Assembly (NCBI GenBank): GCA_031283025.1
Contig: JAITCP010000149.1
Coordinates: forward strand, 1 to 8,015
From: Spirochaetaceae bacterium
GTDB lineage: Bacteria > Spirochaetota > Spirochaetia > Treponematales > Breznakiellaceae
DNA length: 8,015 bases
Reading direction: 5' to 3'
The translations under genes and the position numbers were made by a program. The notes beneath the pieces are model-generated. The model saw only the letters and a list, made by a program, of their open reading frames with translations, made no database searches and was not told the origin of the DNA. Positions 1 to 6,447 of this stretch are shown here, piece by piece. Each line of letters opens with the position of its first letter. The stretch's first letter is position 1.

Positions 1-278
1 TAAGTTCCCTTTAGACGGAAAAGCATATCACCATCTTCAAGTTCCCCGGTAAGCTCGTAACTTGCGTCTCCTGATATTGCAGACCTTGAAACAGTTTCGG
101 CAGTCGCCGCTTTGAAAAGAGCATTGCCGCTTCCCGCCCCTTTGAATTCGCCGGAAACGGAAAATAATGGCTTGCTCTTGTCGTCGTCATTGCCGCCATC
201 AGAGGAGCACCCGATTAGTCCGAACCCGATTACCGCCACAAAAGCGGCAATCCCGAACAATTTAAGTTTGTTTTTCAT
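1..278 (-). CDS. Lipoprotein N-terminus, partial (runs off left edge)
   Basis: An open frame runs leftward from ATG at 278-276 to the window edge, giving 92 visible residues without a stop. The protein opens with two to three lysines and a hydrophobic stretch (FGIAAFVAVIGFGLIGC), which ends in lipobox L-I-G-C with the predicted lipidated cysteine at residue 24. A Ser/Gly/Asp-rich linker (SSDGGNDDDKSK) of the kind that tethers lipoproteins follows. The remaining part (SGEFKGAGSG..., ELTGELEDGDMLFRLKG) looks like alternating beta-strand sequence, but I recognise no family. A strong ribosome binding site, AAGGAG, lies 6 nt before the start (290-285 on the minus strand). It is divergent from the XRE regulator at 475, so the regulator may act on it. 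It is probably a membrane-anchored envelope protein. The lipoprotein call is firm; the function is unknown. Confidence 0.85.
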   Translation of the reverse strand, partial: MKNKLKLFGIAAFVAVIGFGLIGCSSDGGNDDDKSKPLFSVSGEFKGAGSGNALFKAATAETVSRSAISGDASYELTGELEDGDMLFRLKGT

Positions 279-291
279 AGAAAACTCCTTT

Positions 292-310
292 TGCGGCTAT
301 TTCCGCCGCA
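292..310 (-). repeat. Short hairpin in the 5' leader of the lipoprotein gene
   Basis: TGCGGC (292-297) pairs with GCCGCA (305-310) across a 7-nt loop. It sits just upstream of the AAGGAG ribosome binding site of the lipoprotein gene, so it would lie in the untranslated leader. A 6-bp stem is modest and may be chance. Confidence 0.3.
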
Positions 311-383
311 TTTTGAATAACCGCCCATACGGACGTTTTTCCAAGTAAATTCACTTCTAATCTAATGTTTATCTTAGAAAATG

Positions 384-409
384 AGTAACTGTTACTAAAT
401 AATAAGTAA
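384..409. promoter_or_regulatory. Candidate operator: AGTAAC/GTTACT palindrome plus third half-site
   Basis: AGTAAC-T-GTTACT (384-396) is a perfect 13-bp palindrome. A third half-site AGTAA (405-409) makes a second inverted pair with TTACT at 392-396. Further AGTAA copies stand at 344-348 and 459-463, so the same pentamer recurs through the gap between the divergent lipoprotein and XRE genes. The palindrome overlaps the predicted start region of the lipoprotein promoter. Binding by the adjacent XRE protein is an inference from position only. Confidence 0.4.
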
Positions 410-428
410 ATGGGGGTCAATGTGTCAA
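399..428 (-). promoter_or_regulatory. Predicted sigma-70-type promoter for the lipoprotein gene
   Basis: On the minus strand a perfect -35 box TTGACA (428-423) is followed, after 18 nt, by TATTAT (404-399), a 5/6 match to the -10 consensus. Transcription would start near 392, giving a leader of about 115 nt before the lipoprotein ATG. The -10 region is surrounded by AGTAA/TTACT half-sites, which suggests regulation at this promoter. Confidence 0.55.
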
Positions 429-442
429 GCGGTTTTTTGACA
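423..442. promoter_or_regulatory. Back-to-back -35 boxes (TGTCAA-N8-TTGACA)
   Basis: TGTCAA (423-428) and TTGACA (437-442) form an inverted repeat with an 8-bp spacer, which is two perfect -35 hexamers facing outwards. The left one has a good -10 for the lipoprotein gene. For the right one the best -10 is TAATTA (461-466), which would put the start point almost at the XRE start codon (475). That reading would give a near-leaderless XRE transcript, so this half is uncertain. Confidence 0.4.
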
Positions 443-474
443 TTATTATTACCTAGCAAGTAATTAGAGGGAAA

Positions 475-813
475 ATGGACAATATTCGGGAGACTTTTGC
501 CAGGAATTTAAGGGAAAATCGCCGTAAATGCGGCTTAACACAGGCTCAACTGGCAGAAAAGGCAGAAGTTTCTACCCATTATATAGCCCTTATTGAATTG
601 GCTCGTAATATTCCCAAAGTTGATACCATAGAACGGCTTGCAAATGCCCTAAATGTTGAAATATATGAGCTTTTTATCGTGCCGCTTTCTCCTGCTATGG
701 AAATAAAAAAGCTCCAAGAGTCGGTTATTGCCAAATTAAAGGATATTGTGAAGGAATCAGTTGACGAAGCCTTTGAACAGGAGCGAAAAAGGCAAAAGAA
801 GCGAAAACAATAG
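475..813 (+). CDS. XRE/Cro-CI family transcriptional regulator
   Basis: This 112-residue protein is a small DNA-binding regulator. Residues 5-67 are a typical XRE helix-turn-helix domain: an amphipathic first helix (TFARNLRENRRKCG), then LTQAQLAEKAEVS at 21-33, which is helix 2 and the turn, then the recognition helix THYIALIELARN at 34-45, and the closing P-x-x-x-T-I-x-x-L-A-x-A-L-N motif at 47-60. The C-terminal 35 residues are strongly helical, probably a short coiled coil for dimerisation, and end in a basic tail (ERKRQKKRKQ). No sensor or peptidase domain is present. The ATG at 475 follows AGAGGG (466-471) at a short 3-nt spacing. It is divergent from the lipoprotein gene and its intergenic region contains repeated half-sites, so autoregulation and control of that neighbour are plausible. 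The family is sure; the target is inferred. Confidence 0.9.
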   Translation: MDNIRETFARNLRENRRKCGLTQAQLAEKAEVSTHYIALIELARNIPKVDTIERLANALNVEIYELFIVPLSPAMEIKKLQESVIAKLKDIVKESVDEAFEQERKRQKKRKQ

Positions 814-883
814 CAATAAAACCGCAATAATTGCCACCCCCGCAGGTATTACAAATTTAGGCAGAGAAATACTTTTTTTGCCT

Positions 884-920
884 GCTTTTTCAGGAAAAAG
901 CGGATTTTCTTTTTTCCCAT
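884..920 (+). terminator. Possible terminator of the XRE gene
   Basis: GCTTTTTC (884-891) and GAAAAAGC (894-901) form a perfect inverted repeat. In practice this is a 7-bp stem with a 4-nt loop. It is followed by a T-rich tract (ATTTTCTTTTTTCCCATTTTTT). The stem is AT-rich, so termination strength would be modest. It lies 71 nt after the regulator's stop. Confidence 0.35.
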
Positions 921-937
921 TTTTTGGAGTAAATTCC

Positions 938-973
938 CCGCGCTCGCCAACTCCGTTGGCGCGGACGGCGCGG
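938..973. repeat. GC-rich palindrome with GGCGCGG direct repeat
   Basis: CGCCAAC (945-951), TCC, GTTGGCG (955-961) form a perfect 7-bp stem with a 3-nt loop. CCG (938-940) and CGG (962-964) can extend it across a 4-nt bulge. GGCGCGG occurs twice (958-964 and 967-973). The patch is much richer in GC than its surroundings and has no T-run after it, so it looks more like a dispersed intergenic repeat than an intrinsic terminator. Only one copy is visible in this window. Confidence 0.35.
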
Positions 974-1040
974 TACGATGAATAAATGTGTGACAAAAGA
1001 AAACCACACTCTATACTCTTTTCTTAATATTCCCTCATTA

Positions 1041-2402
1041 TTATTTACTTACCAGTGCAAGGGGTATTTCGTGTAACGGTTCAATAAGCCAAAGTCCCGG
1101 GCTGCGCTTCCATTTCAGGTTTGCATTTTCTTTCCAGGCATTTTTTTCAAGCCCGGCTTTTTTACAGATGTTTTCCAGAAAATCTTCTTTTGTATAGTTT
1201 CTTTGCGGGACAAGGGATGCCTGAAGGATTGTATTATGTACGCCGTCGGAAAGCCAAAGGTTATGGTAACCGGGAATGAATTCCTGCGGGTTTGACATAT
1301 CTTCCCAGTCTCCGAAGATTGCCAATTCCACAAAGAGGTTCCCTGCTTCATCCGGGGTAACCGCCGTATACCGGGGATCCCTCAGGGCTTTTGCGGCGCA
1401 GTATGCGGCAAAGAGATTCATGTCGCCTGAGTTTTTATACCAGGTAAGGCAGCCGCGGTCTTCTCCCCGCGATATAAGACGGATTGCCAATCCCTCGTTT
1501 GGGCCGAGCGGAGGCAAATCAGGCATTTTTGCATCGTCCCAAAATCGGAAAATGCCGCCCCGCGCTGCCTGGAGAATTTCCTTTTGCCTTTCTCCATTAT
1601 AGGTTTTCCGCAATTTTTTATGGGCAGTGTCATTCCAGACCGCTAAAATGTTTTCTCTGTTTTCCCCCTTAATAACAACATTTCTTTTTTTCAAAAGTTC
1701 AGTACATTTTACCGGAAGGGAATACCATATCCAGGGATCAGGGGGAATGTTCGGATCAAGCGATTTGTCCGGGGAATCAGGGCTGTACCGGTTCTGCCGG
1801 CGGTACGGTTCCTCAAACCTTTCCGGCGGCGCCGCGCTTTCCAGGTAAATTACCGATCCTAAAGGAAGGGATTGTATTATTTCCGTTAAAGACGAATACA
1901 TACCGTCGCTGCTATTCTGATATGCTCCGGATAGGGCAACAGTAACCAAGCCGGGCTTTTGCGTATTCATCCATTTTATTATCCGCCGCAAAAAGTCAAC
2001 GGAAGATGAATTTTTTTCATAGGCAGGCATATCAAGATCGATGCTTAAAATAAAATTCTTTGGAAGTTTTATCCGGTCAATTTGCCGCATATCAACCGCT
2101 ATAATCCTGCCGTTAGCCCGCTCTGCGGTTTCCGGCTCATCCATTGAAAATTCCGTAATCCAATATACGGTTGAAATAACGCCATCCTGTAAAAGGCTGC
2201 CAATCCAGCTTTCCTCCGGCTCAGGGCCGCTGTTATGATGATCCATAAGCACCAGCGCCGCTGCGGGGGAAGCCCCAACAAAATCCTTTATTACATCGTA
2301 GGAATGGGCACAACGATCATATATGTGTATTTCCATCCTGGGAAAGCTGCAGGATAAAAATAAGCCCAATGCCCCCAGAAAGATTATCCCATTTTTCTGC
2401 AT
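1041..2402 (-). CDS. Arginase-fold (UPF0489-like) + AMMECR1 domain fusion, predicted lipoprotein
   Basis: The gene encodes 453 residues from ATG at 2402. I chose this start because it opens a signal peptide, MQKNGIIFLGALGLFLSC, with a spirochaete-style lipobox F-L-S-C (Cys18). The frame stays open upstream to 2567, but that would add 55 unconserved-looking residues and overlap the divergent glgX start. Residues about 23-165 resemble the UPF0489/arginase-like fold: LVLMDHHNSG (Asp54, His55, His56) matches the D-x-H-x-D metal motif position, SWIGSLLQDGVISTVYWI the conserved segment after it, and SIDLD (120-124, Asp122 and Asp124) the S-x-D-x-D motif. Residues about 286-440 are an AMMECR1 domain: GLAIRLISRGEDRGCLTW (the R-G-C-[IL] core), ALRDPRYTAVTPDEAGNLFVEL, GYHNLWLSDGVHNTIL and FLENICKKAGLEKNAWKE. 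AMMECR1 normally pairs with MEMO and radical SAM partners, which are absent here. Substrate unknown; it may modify proteins or peptides outside the cytoplasm. No clear ribosome binding site is present. Confidence 0.8.
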   Translation of the reverse strand: MQKNGIIFLGALGLFLSCSFPRMEIHIYDRCAHSYDVIKDFVGASPAAALVLMDHHNSGPEPEESWIGSLLQDGVISTVYWITEFSMDEPETAERANGRIIAVDMRQIDRIKLPKNFILSIDLDMPAYEKNSSSVDFLRRIIKWMNTQKPGLVTVALSGAYQNSSDGMYSSLTEIIQSLPLGSVIYLESAAPPERFEEPYRRQNRYSPDSPDKSLDPNIPPDPWIWYSLPVKCTELLKKRNVVIKGENRENILAVWNDTAHKKLRKTYNGERQKEILQAARGGIFRFWDDAKMPDLPPLGPNEGLAIRLISRGEDRGCLTWYKNSGDMNLFAAYCAAKALRDPRYTAVTPDEAGNLFVELAIFGDWEDMSNPQEFIPGYHNLWLSDGVHNTILQASLVPQRNYTKEDFLENICKKAGLEKNAWKENANLKWKRSPGLWLIEPLHEIPLALVSK

Positions 2403-2565
2403 AATAAAATTGTATACAGAAAAACTGAAAAATGAAGATACCCCGCTGCAAGGTATGGCTCCCCGCCTTCCAGGCAAATGTCCTAAAAACGCATTGAAAG
2501 AGGCGGGTGCTGGCTTGGCATGAATCTTGTCTTGTTTAGTCTCCGTTCTCATGGTAAATTTAAGC
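2403..2565. promoter_or_regulatory. Divergent promoter region between the fusion lipoprotein gene and glgX
   Basis: This 163-bp gap must carry promoters for both genes, if the starts chosen here are right. On the minus strand TACAAT (2414-2409) is a 5/6 -10 match placed about 6 nt from the ATG at 2402, but no good -35 lies upstream. The gap also contains an inverted pair CCCGCCT (2462-2468) / AGGCGGG (2501-2507) with a 32-nt interior, and ATACC / GGTAT (about 2439-2455) around a 9-nt loop. For glgX I see TTGGCA (2515-2520) as a possible -35 without a convincing -10. Confidence 0.35.
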
Positions 2566-4710
2566 ATGGCCGCTGATTATGTGGTTGAAACCGGAAAGGC
2601 CCTGCCCCCTGGAGCGACGCTTACCGGGAGGGGGGTAAACTTTACCCTTTTTTCCCGCCATGCAGGAGAAGTAACCCTTGTTCTTTTTGACAATGCGGAA
2701 AAGAACAGTCCCTGCCGGGAAATAAAACTTGACAAGCAGAAAAACAAAAGCGGCGACATTTGGCACTGCCACATAGTCGGCCTGTCCGAAGGGGCCTGTT
2801 ATCTATACCGGGTAGAGGGCCCCTATTTCCCTGAAAAGGGATTCCGCTTTAATCGCCACAAGGCGTTACTCGATCCCTATGCCAAGGCCATAACCAGTCT
2901 GGCGGGATGGAATATGGCGGAGTCCCTGGGCTATAACCCTCAAGACCCGGCGGCGGACCTTTCCTTTTCCTATAATGATAATCTGCAAAACCAGCCCCGT
3001 TGTATTGTTATCAACGACGATTTTGACTGGCAGGGGGATCTGCCCCTCAACTATCCCCTGCGGTTCAGCGTTCTTTACGAAACCCATATTAAAGGGCTTA
3101 CCGCCCATTCCGGTTCCGAGGCGGAACATAAGGGGACTTACCAGGGGGTGATAGAAAAAATTCCCTTCTTTAAGGAACTGGGCGTTACCAGTCTGGAGTT
3201 TCTTCCCCTTCAGGAATTTAACGAACGGGAACTTCCCCGGAAAAATCCGCGTACCGGCGCGCAGCTGGTGAATTACTGGGGTTATTCTACAGTAGCTTTT
3301 TTTGCCCCCAAGGGATCGTATTCTTCAGATTCCGGGCCCGGCGCGCAGGTGCGGGAATTCAAAACCATGGTACGGGAGCTCCACAAGGCGGGACTGGAAG
3401 TGATTCTGGACATTGTGTTCAACCATACCGCAGAAGGAAGCGAGCTGGGGCCTACTTTTACATTCCGCGGGCTGGACAATTCGATCTACTATATTCTGGA
3501 CGGGAACCGCCGTTACTACACCAACTATTCGGGCTGCGGTAATACCCTTAACTGTAATCATCCGGTTGTACGGCAATTTATTATCGACTGCCTGCACTAC
3601 TGGGTAACGGAAATGCATGTTGACGGGTTCCGCTTTGATCTGGGTTCCATTCTGGGCCGGGATCAAGAGGGAAGGCTGATGGAGAATCCTCCCACGCTGG
3701 AGCTTATTGCGGAAGATCCCGTGTTAAGCCACACCAAGATCATAGCAGAAGCCTGGGATGCCGGCGGGGCCTACCAGGTGGGCTGGTTCCCCGGCGGGCG
3801 CTGGGCGGAGTGGAACGACCGTTACCGGGACGATGTGCGGCTTTACTGGCGGGGGGATCCCGGCCAAACCCGGCATCTGGCCACAAGGCTTTCCGGTTCC
3901 AGCGATTTGTACCTGCGGGACGGGCGCAAGCCTTTCCATTCAATCAATTTTGTTACCAGCCATGACGGATTTACCATGCGGGACATGGTTTCCTACAACC
4001 ACAAACACAACGATGATAACGGCGAAGAAAACCGGGACGGCAGCGGCAATAACTGCAGCTACAACAACGGGGAAGAAGGCCCTTCCGTTGACATGATGGT
4101 GGAACAAACCAGGGAACGCTTAACAAAGAATTTTTTTGCCACTATGATGATCTCTCTGGGAACGCCAATGATTCTGGGCGGGGACGAAATGGGGCGCACA
4201 CAGAATGGCAACAACAATGCGTATTGCCAGGATAACGAAATTTCCTGGTACGACTGGCCGCTGCTGCAAAAGAACGCCGGCCTTTTCCGTTTTGTCAGGG
4301 AGATAATCGCCTTTAGGCTCCGGCACCACGGGTTTATGCGGCCTGAATTTTATACAGGACGGAACGGAAGCTATAACGCCATTCCGGACATTACATGGTT
4401 TGATGAATGGGGGAAAACTCCGGATTGGGAGAACATCGGTTATAGCATAGCCCTGCGGCTGGATGGAAGCAGGGCGGATATTCTTGCAGACCGGGATGAC
4501 AATGATTTTTTTATCATGCTTAACGGGGGAAGCAAAAAGATGGTATTTTCTGTCTGCGCTCCGCTGCCGGGAAAGCGCTGGGTCAGGGCGGTGGACACGG
4601 CGCTGCCCAGTCCCGAAGACATACTATTGCCGGGAACGGAATTAGATCTGCCCTTTCCCGGACGTTATACGGTACATGCCCGGAGCATGGTGATCCTTAT
4701 TTCAAAATAA
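2566..4710 (+). CDS. glgX: Glycogen debranching enzyme, GH13 isoamylase type
   Basis: This 714-residue enzyme hydrolyses alpha-1,6 branch points of glycogen or limit dextrin in the cytoplasm. The N-terminus is a CBM48-like beta-sandwich, beginning with ALPPGATLTGRGVNFTLFS and continuing with EVTLVLFD. The GH13 barrel carries all four conserved regions: DIVFNHT (Asp282, Asn286, His287), GFRFDL (Arg356 and nucleophile Asp358), IIAEAWD (acid/base Glu395) and FVTSHDG (His466, Asp467 stabiliser). The loop after region IV (ENRDGSGNNCSYNNGEEGP) and GGDEMGRTQNGNNNAYCQDNEISW are hallmarks of the GlgX/TreX/isoamylase subgroup. The length fits the family. ATG at 2566 (MAADYVVETG) places the family-typical start correctly; ATG 2551 and TTG 2527 are alternatives, and none has a good Shine-Dalgarno site. 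It heads a plus-strand cluster, 36 bp before the nucleotidase gene. The family assignment is very secure; GlgX versus TreX specificity is not decided. Confidence 0.95.
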   Translation: MAADYVVETGKALPPGATLTGRGVNFTLFSRHAGEVTLVLFDNAEKNSPCREIKLDKQKNKSGDIWHCHIVGLSEGACYLYRVEGPYFPEKGFRFNRHKALLDPYAKAITSLAGWNMAESLGYNPQDPAADLSFSYNDNLQNQPRCIVINDDFDWQGDLPLNYPLRFSVLYETHIKGLTAHSGSEAEHKGTYQGVIEKIPFFKELGVTSLEFLPLQEFNERELPRKNPRTGAQLVNYWGYSTVAFFAPKGSYSSDSGPGAQVREFKTMVRELHKAGLEVILDIVFNHTAEGSELGPTFTFRGLDNSIYYILDGNRRYYTNYSGCGNTLNCNHPVVRQFIIDCLHYWVTEMHVDGFRFDLGSILGRDQEGRLMENPPTLELIAEDPVLSHTKIIAEAWDAGGAYQVGWFPGGRWAEWNDRYRDDVRLYWRGDPGQTRHLATRLSGSSDLYLRDGRKPFHSINFVTSHDGFTMRDMVSYNHKHNDDNGEENRDGSGNNCSYNNGEEGPSVDMMVEQTRERLTKNFFATMMISLGTPMILGGDEMGRTQNGNNNAYCQDNEISWYDWPLLQKNAGLFRFVREIIAFRLRHHGFMRPEFYTGRNGSYNAIPDITWFDEWGKTPDWENIGYSIALRLDGSRADILADRDDNDFFIMLNGGSKKMVFSVCAPLPGKRWVRAVDTALPSPEDILLPGTELDLPFPGRYTVHARSMVILISK

Positions 4711-4746
4711 CTTGATCTGTGATAGTGTGTAGTACCGGAGGGTTTC

Positions 4747-5358
4747 TTGGACGAAAGCAATTTTATCCTTGGAGTAGATTTGGACGGCGTGGTGGGGGAT
4801 TTTTACAGTGCCTTGCGGAAGATCGCCGCTGAATGGCTCTCTAAACCGGAGGAAGTACTAACGCGGAATGTAAGCTATGGCCTGGATGAATGGGACATTG
4901 CCGAATACGGCGGCTATGACCGGCTTCATCGCTTTGCCGTAACCCAGCGAAACCTATTCAGGGATATGCTTCCCATCAAGGATGCTCCGGGAACATTGCG
5001 CAAACTTTCCAGCCGGGGTGTTCGAATACGGATAATCACCAACCGCTTGTTCCTTAAATATTCCCACAAGACCAGCATTACCCAAACGGTGGACTGGCTT
5101 GACAACTACGACATACCTTATTGGGACATCTGCTTTATGAATGACAAAGTGGCGGTGGGCGCTCACGTATACATAGACGATGCTCCCAAAAACATTACAC
5201 AACTGAGGGAACAGGGCAACAGAACTATCGTGTTTTCCAACTCCACCAATCAGGGTATTCCCGGCCCACGGGCTGATTCCTGGATTGAAGCGGAAAAGAT
5301 CATTCTGGAGGCGATGGAAGAATGGCGTACCGGTACTACCAATTTGTTTGACACGTGA
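4747..5358 (+). CDS. HAD-superfamily 5'(3')-deoxyribonucleotidase-like protein (NT5C family)
   Basis: This 203-residue cytoplasmic protein probably dephosphorylates nucleoside monophosphates with Mg2+. HAD motifs are in order: motif I VDLDGVVGDF with nucleophile Asp11 and Asp13; motif II RIITNR with Thr98; a conserved lysine at Lys134 (FMNDKVAVGA); and motif IV YIDDAP with Asp144 and Asp145. The DGVxxDF form of motif I and the small alpha-helical cap between residues about 20 and 75 fit the NT5C family rather than general phosphoglycolate phosphatases. The start is TTG at 4747. It is supported by GGAGGG (4737-4742) just upstream, the best ribosome binding site in the plus-strand cluster, and no ATG or GTG fits. 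It follows glgX by 36 bp and overlaps the acetyltransferase gene by 4 nt, so it is probably cotranscribed with both. The substrate (dNMP, or another phosphorylated metabolite) is not visible from the sequence. Confidence 0.85.
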   Translation: MDESNFILGVDLDGVVGDFYSALRKIAAEWLSKPEEVLTRNVSYGLDEWDIAEYGGYDRLHRFAVTQRNLFRDMLPIKDAPGTLRKLSSRGVRIRIITNRLFLKYSHKTSITQTVDWLDNYDIPYWDICFMNDKVAVGAHVYIDDAPKNITQLREQGNRTIVFSNSTNQGIPGPRADSWIEAEKIILEAMEEWRTGTTNLFDT

Positions 5359-6215
5359 ATATGTGGAAGAAACTGCGAAAGTTCCGCCTGTCCGATGCGG
5401 AAGCATTTTTACGGGAACATGAAAGCAGTTGCGTAAGCGCTATTTCCCGGCTTTGTGCCGGAATAATAGACGATGTATGGGCGGCGATTTTTCCGTCGGA
5501 TTCGCTTTCTGCCCTGCTCCTCTACGGTAAACGGCTCCTTTTTCCGGTATTCCGTTTTTCAGCGGCAAAGAGGGCGAATTTTTTGGCAGGCGGCATACCT
5601 TTACCCTTTTTTTTCCATCAAGTTTTAAAAAATGATCCCCTCCATGCCGCCCAGGGGCTTGTGGGCGATATGGACATTCTTGAAGCCGCCTTGAGGAAGA
5701 AGGGGTTGTTTCCCGCTTCAAGCTATGATTATGAACTACGCGGGCTGACACACTTGGCACCGGAAAGCGGCGCAGTTTCTCTGTCGGGCCTCTTAATCCG
5801 TAAGCCGGAAATAGCCGATGCAAGCGCTCTCTTTCCCCTGCAAGCCGGCTATGAAAAGGAAGAAGTGCTGCCCTGCGGGGCGCAATTTGACCCCACAGCG
5901 TGCAGGAAAGGGGTAGAGTACCTTATTGCAGGTGGCATGGTTCTGACAGCGGAACTGAAGGGACGACTGGTAGGGAAGGTCAATATCAATGCGCAATCGT
6001 ATTCCTGCCTTCAGATAGGGGGTGTCTATGTACTCCCCGAATACAGATCGCTCGGCATTGCTCAAGCCATGACCGCCGCTTTGATTCGGGAACTCGCCCC
6101 CCTGGGAAAGCGCTTTACCCTGTTTGTAAAAAAGGCAAATGCCCCCGCCCGCCGGCTGTACGACAAACTAGGCTTTGTAAAAACCGGCGATTACCGTATC
6201 AGTTACTATGGCTAA
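5355..6215 (+). CDS. GNAT-family N-acetyltransferase with uncharacterised N-terminal domain
   Basis: This 286-residue protein has a C-terminal GNAT fold. Residues about 193-286 include the strand GGVYVLPEY, the acetyl-CoA pyrophosphate loop R-S-L-G-I-A (231-236, matching R/Q-x-x-G-x-G/A), and the later segment VKKANAPARRLYDKLGF (258-274), typical of motif B. The first 150 residues or so are not a recognisable GNAT; they contain aromatic and leucine-rich stretches (LFPVFRFSAAKRANFLAGG) and may be a degenerate GNAT half or a substrate-binding domain. The start is GTG at 5355, sharing four bases (GTGA) with the preceding stop, so translation is probably coupled; ATG at 5361 is the alternative. 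Neither has a separate ribosome binding site. The acceptor (protein N-terminus, small amine or other) cannot be deduced. Confidence 0.85.
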   Translation: MNMWKKLRKFRLSDAEAFLREHESSCVSAISRLCAGIIDDVWAAIFPSDSLSALLLYGKRLLFPVFRFSAAKRANFLAGGIPLPFFFHQVLKNDPLHAAQGLVGDMDILEAALRKKGLFPASSYDYELRGLTHLAPESGAVSLSGLLIRKPEIADASALFPLQAGYEKEEVLPCGAQFDPTACRKGVEYLIAGGMVLTAELKGRLVGKVNINAQSYSCLQIGGVYVLPEYRSLGIAQAMTAALIRELAPLGKRFTLFVKKANAPARRLYDKLGFVKTGDYRISYYG

Positions 6216-6294
6216 GGGATTATTGCCAGGTTAACCGGCGGCTCCCCAAGTGACGTATTGCCTCGAAAGAAAATCTAGCCGAAAAAAGTGTGCC

Positions 6295-6313
6295 CCTGCC
6301 TGTAGCAGGCAGG
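6295..6313. repeat. Perfect hairpin, 8-bp GC-rich stem, 3-nt loop
   Basis: CCTGCCTG (6295-6302), TAG, CAGGCAGG (6306-6313). The stem is strong, but no T-run follows on either strand, so it is unlikely to be a standard intrinsic terminator. It lies between the two copies of TCTAGCCGAA. Confidence 0.6.
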
Positions 6314-6335
6314 TCAAAAGTCGAAATTCTAGCCG

Positions 6336-6355
6336 AAGGTTTCTCAAGAAACCTT
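6336..6355. repeat. Perfect hairpin, 8-bp stem, TCAA loop
   Basis: AAGGTTTC (6336-6343), TCAA, GAAACCTT (6348-6355). It overlaps the last two bases of the second TCTAGCCGAA copy (6328-6337). No T-run follows. Together with the hairpin at 6295-6313 it suggests a structured RNA leader or a repeat relic. Confidence 0.6.
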
Positions 6356-6418
6356 GTCAGAAGGAATACTCCACTCTATCACGGAAAGTTTCACGGGATG
6401 CCTTGGTTGTAAGGGGCC

Positions 6419-6447
6419 TTGTCTTATTACTGGAGCTTGGTTATAGT
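6419..6447 (+). promoter_or_regulatory. Predicted promoter of the LptA-like gene (possibly leaderless)
   Basis: TTGTCT (6419-6424) is followed after 17 nt by TATAGT (6442-6447, 5/6 match to the -10 consensus). The start point would fall at about 6453-6455, that is, at or next to the ATG at 6455. No Shine-Dalgarno site lies at a usable distance; GGAG at 6432-6435 is 19 nt away. The 32 bp before the ATG recur with only two changes before the truncated second copy (7071-7102, with TATACT at 7090-7095), better conserved than the coding part, which supports a regulatory role. Confidence 0.5.

Larger units (their letters stand above)
814..1040. other. Convergent intergenic region
   Basis: No convincing gene lies here. 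A minus-strand frame (about 757-996) would need a TTG start without a ribosome binding site and overlaps the XRE gene. The gap separates two genes transcribed towards each other, so it should hold terminators. I see a weak plus-strand candidate at 884-920, a GC-rich hairpin at 938-973, and GTGTG (988-992) pairing with CACAC (1005-1009) over a 12-nt loop, followed by pyrimidine-rich sequence. Confidence 0.5.

Noticed and set aside
757..996. Minus-strand frame encoding a 79-residue protein with a hydrophobic segment
   Set aside because: It needs a TTG start without a ribosome binding site, overlaps the end of the XRE gene antisense, and its hydrophobic stretch arises from the complement of the lysine- and glutamate-rich coding end of XRE and the T-rich gap.
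2527..2565. Signal-peptide-like extension of glgX from TTG 2527
   Set aside because: It is hydrophobic but lacks N-terminal basic residues and a ribosome binding site. Debranching enzymes of this type are cytoplasmic, and the family alignment begins near 2566.
2403..2567. N-terminal extension (55 residues) of the fusion lipoprotein gene
   Set aside because: The frame is open, but the extension would bury the signal peptide internally and overlap the divergent glgX start. The lipobox-bearing start at 2402 is more sensible.
3282..4329. Several long antisense and alternate-frame open frames within glgX
   Set aside because: They are shadows of the GC-biased glgX codons; they show no recognisable motifs or ribosome binding sites, and glgX carries all GH13 catalytic motifs.
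6295..6355. Two hairpins as intrinsic terminators of the acetyltransferase cluster
   Set aside because: Neither stem is followed by a run of T on either strand, so the standard terminator structure is missing.
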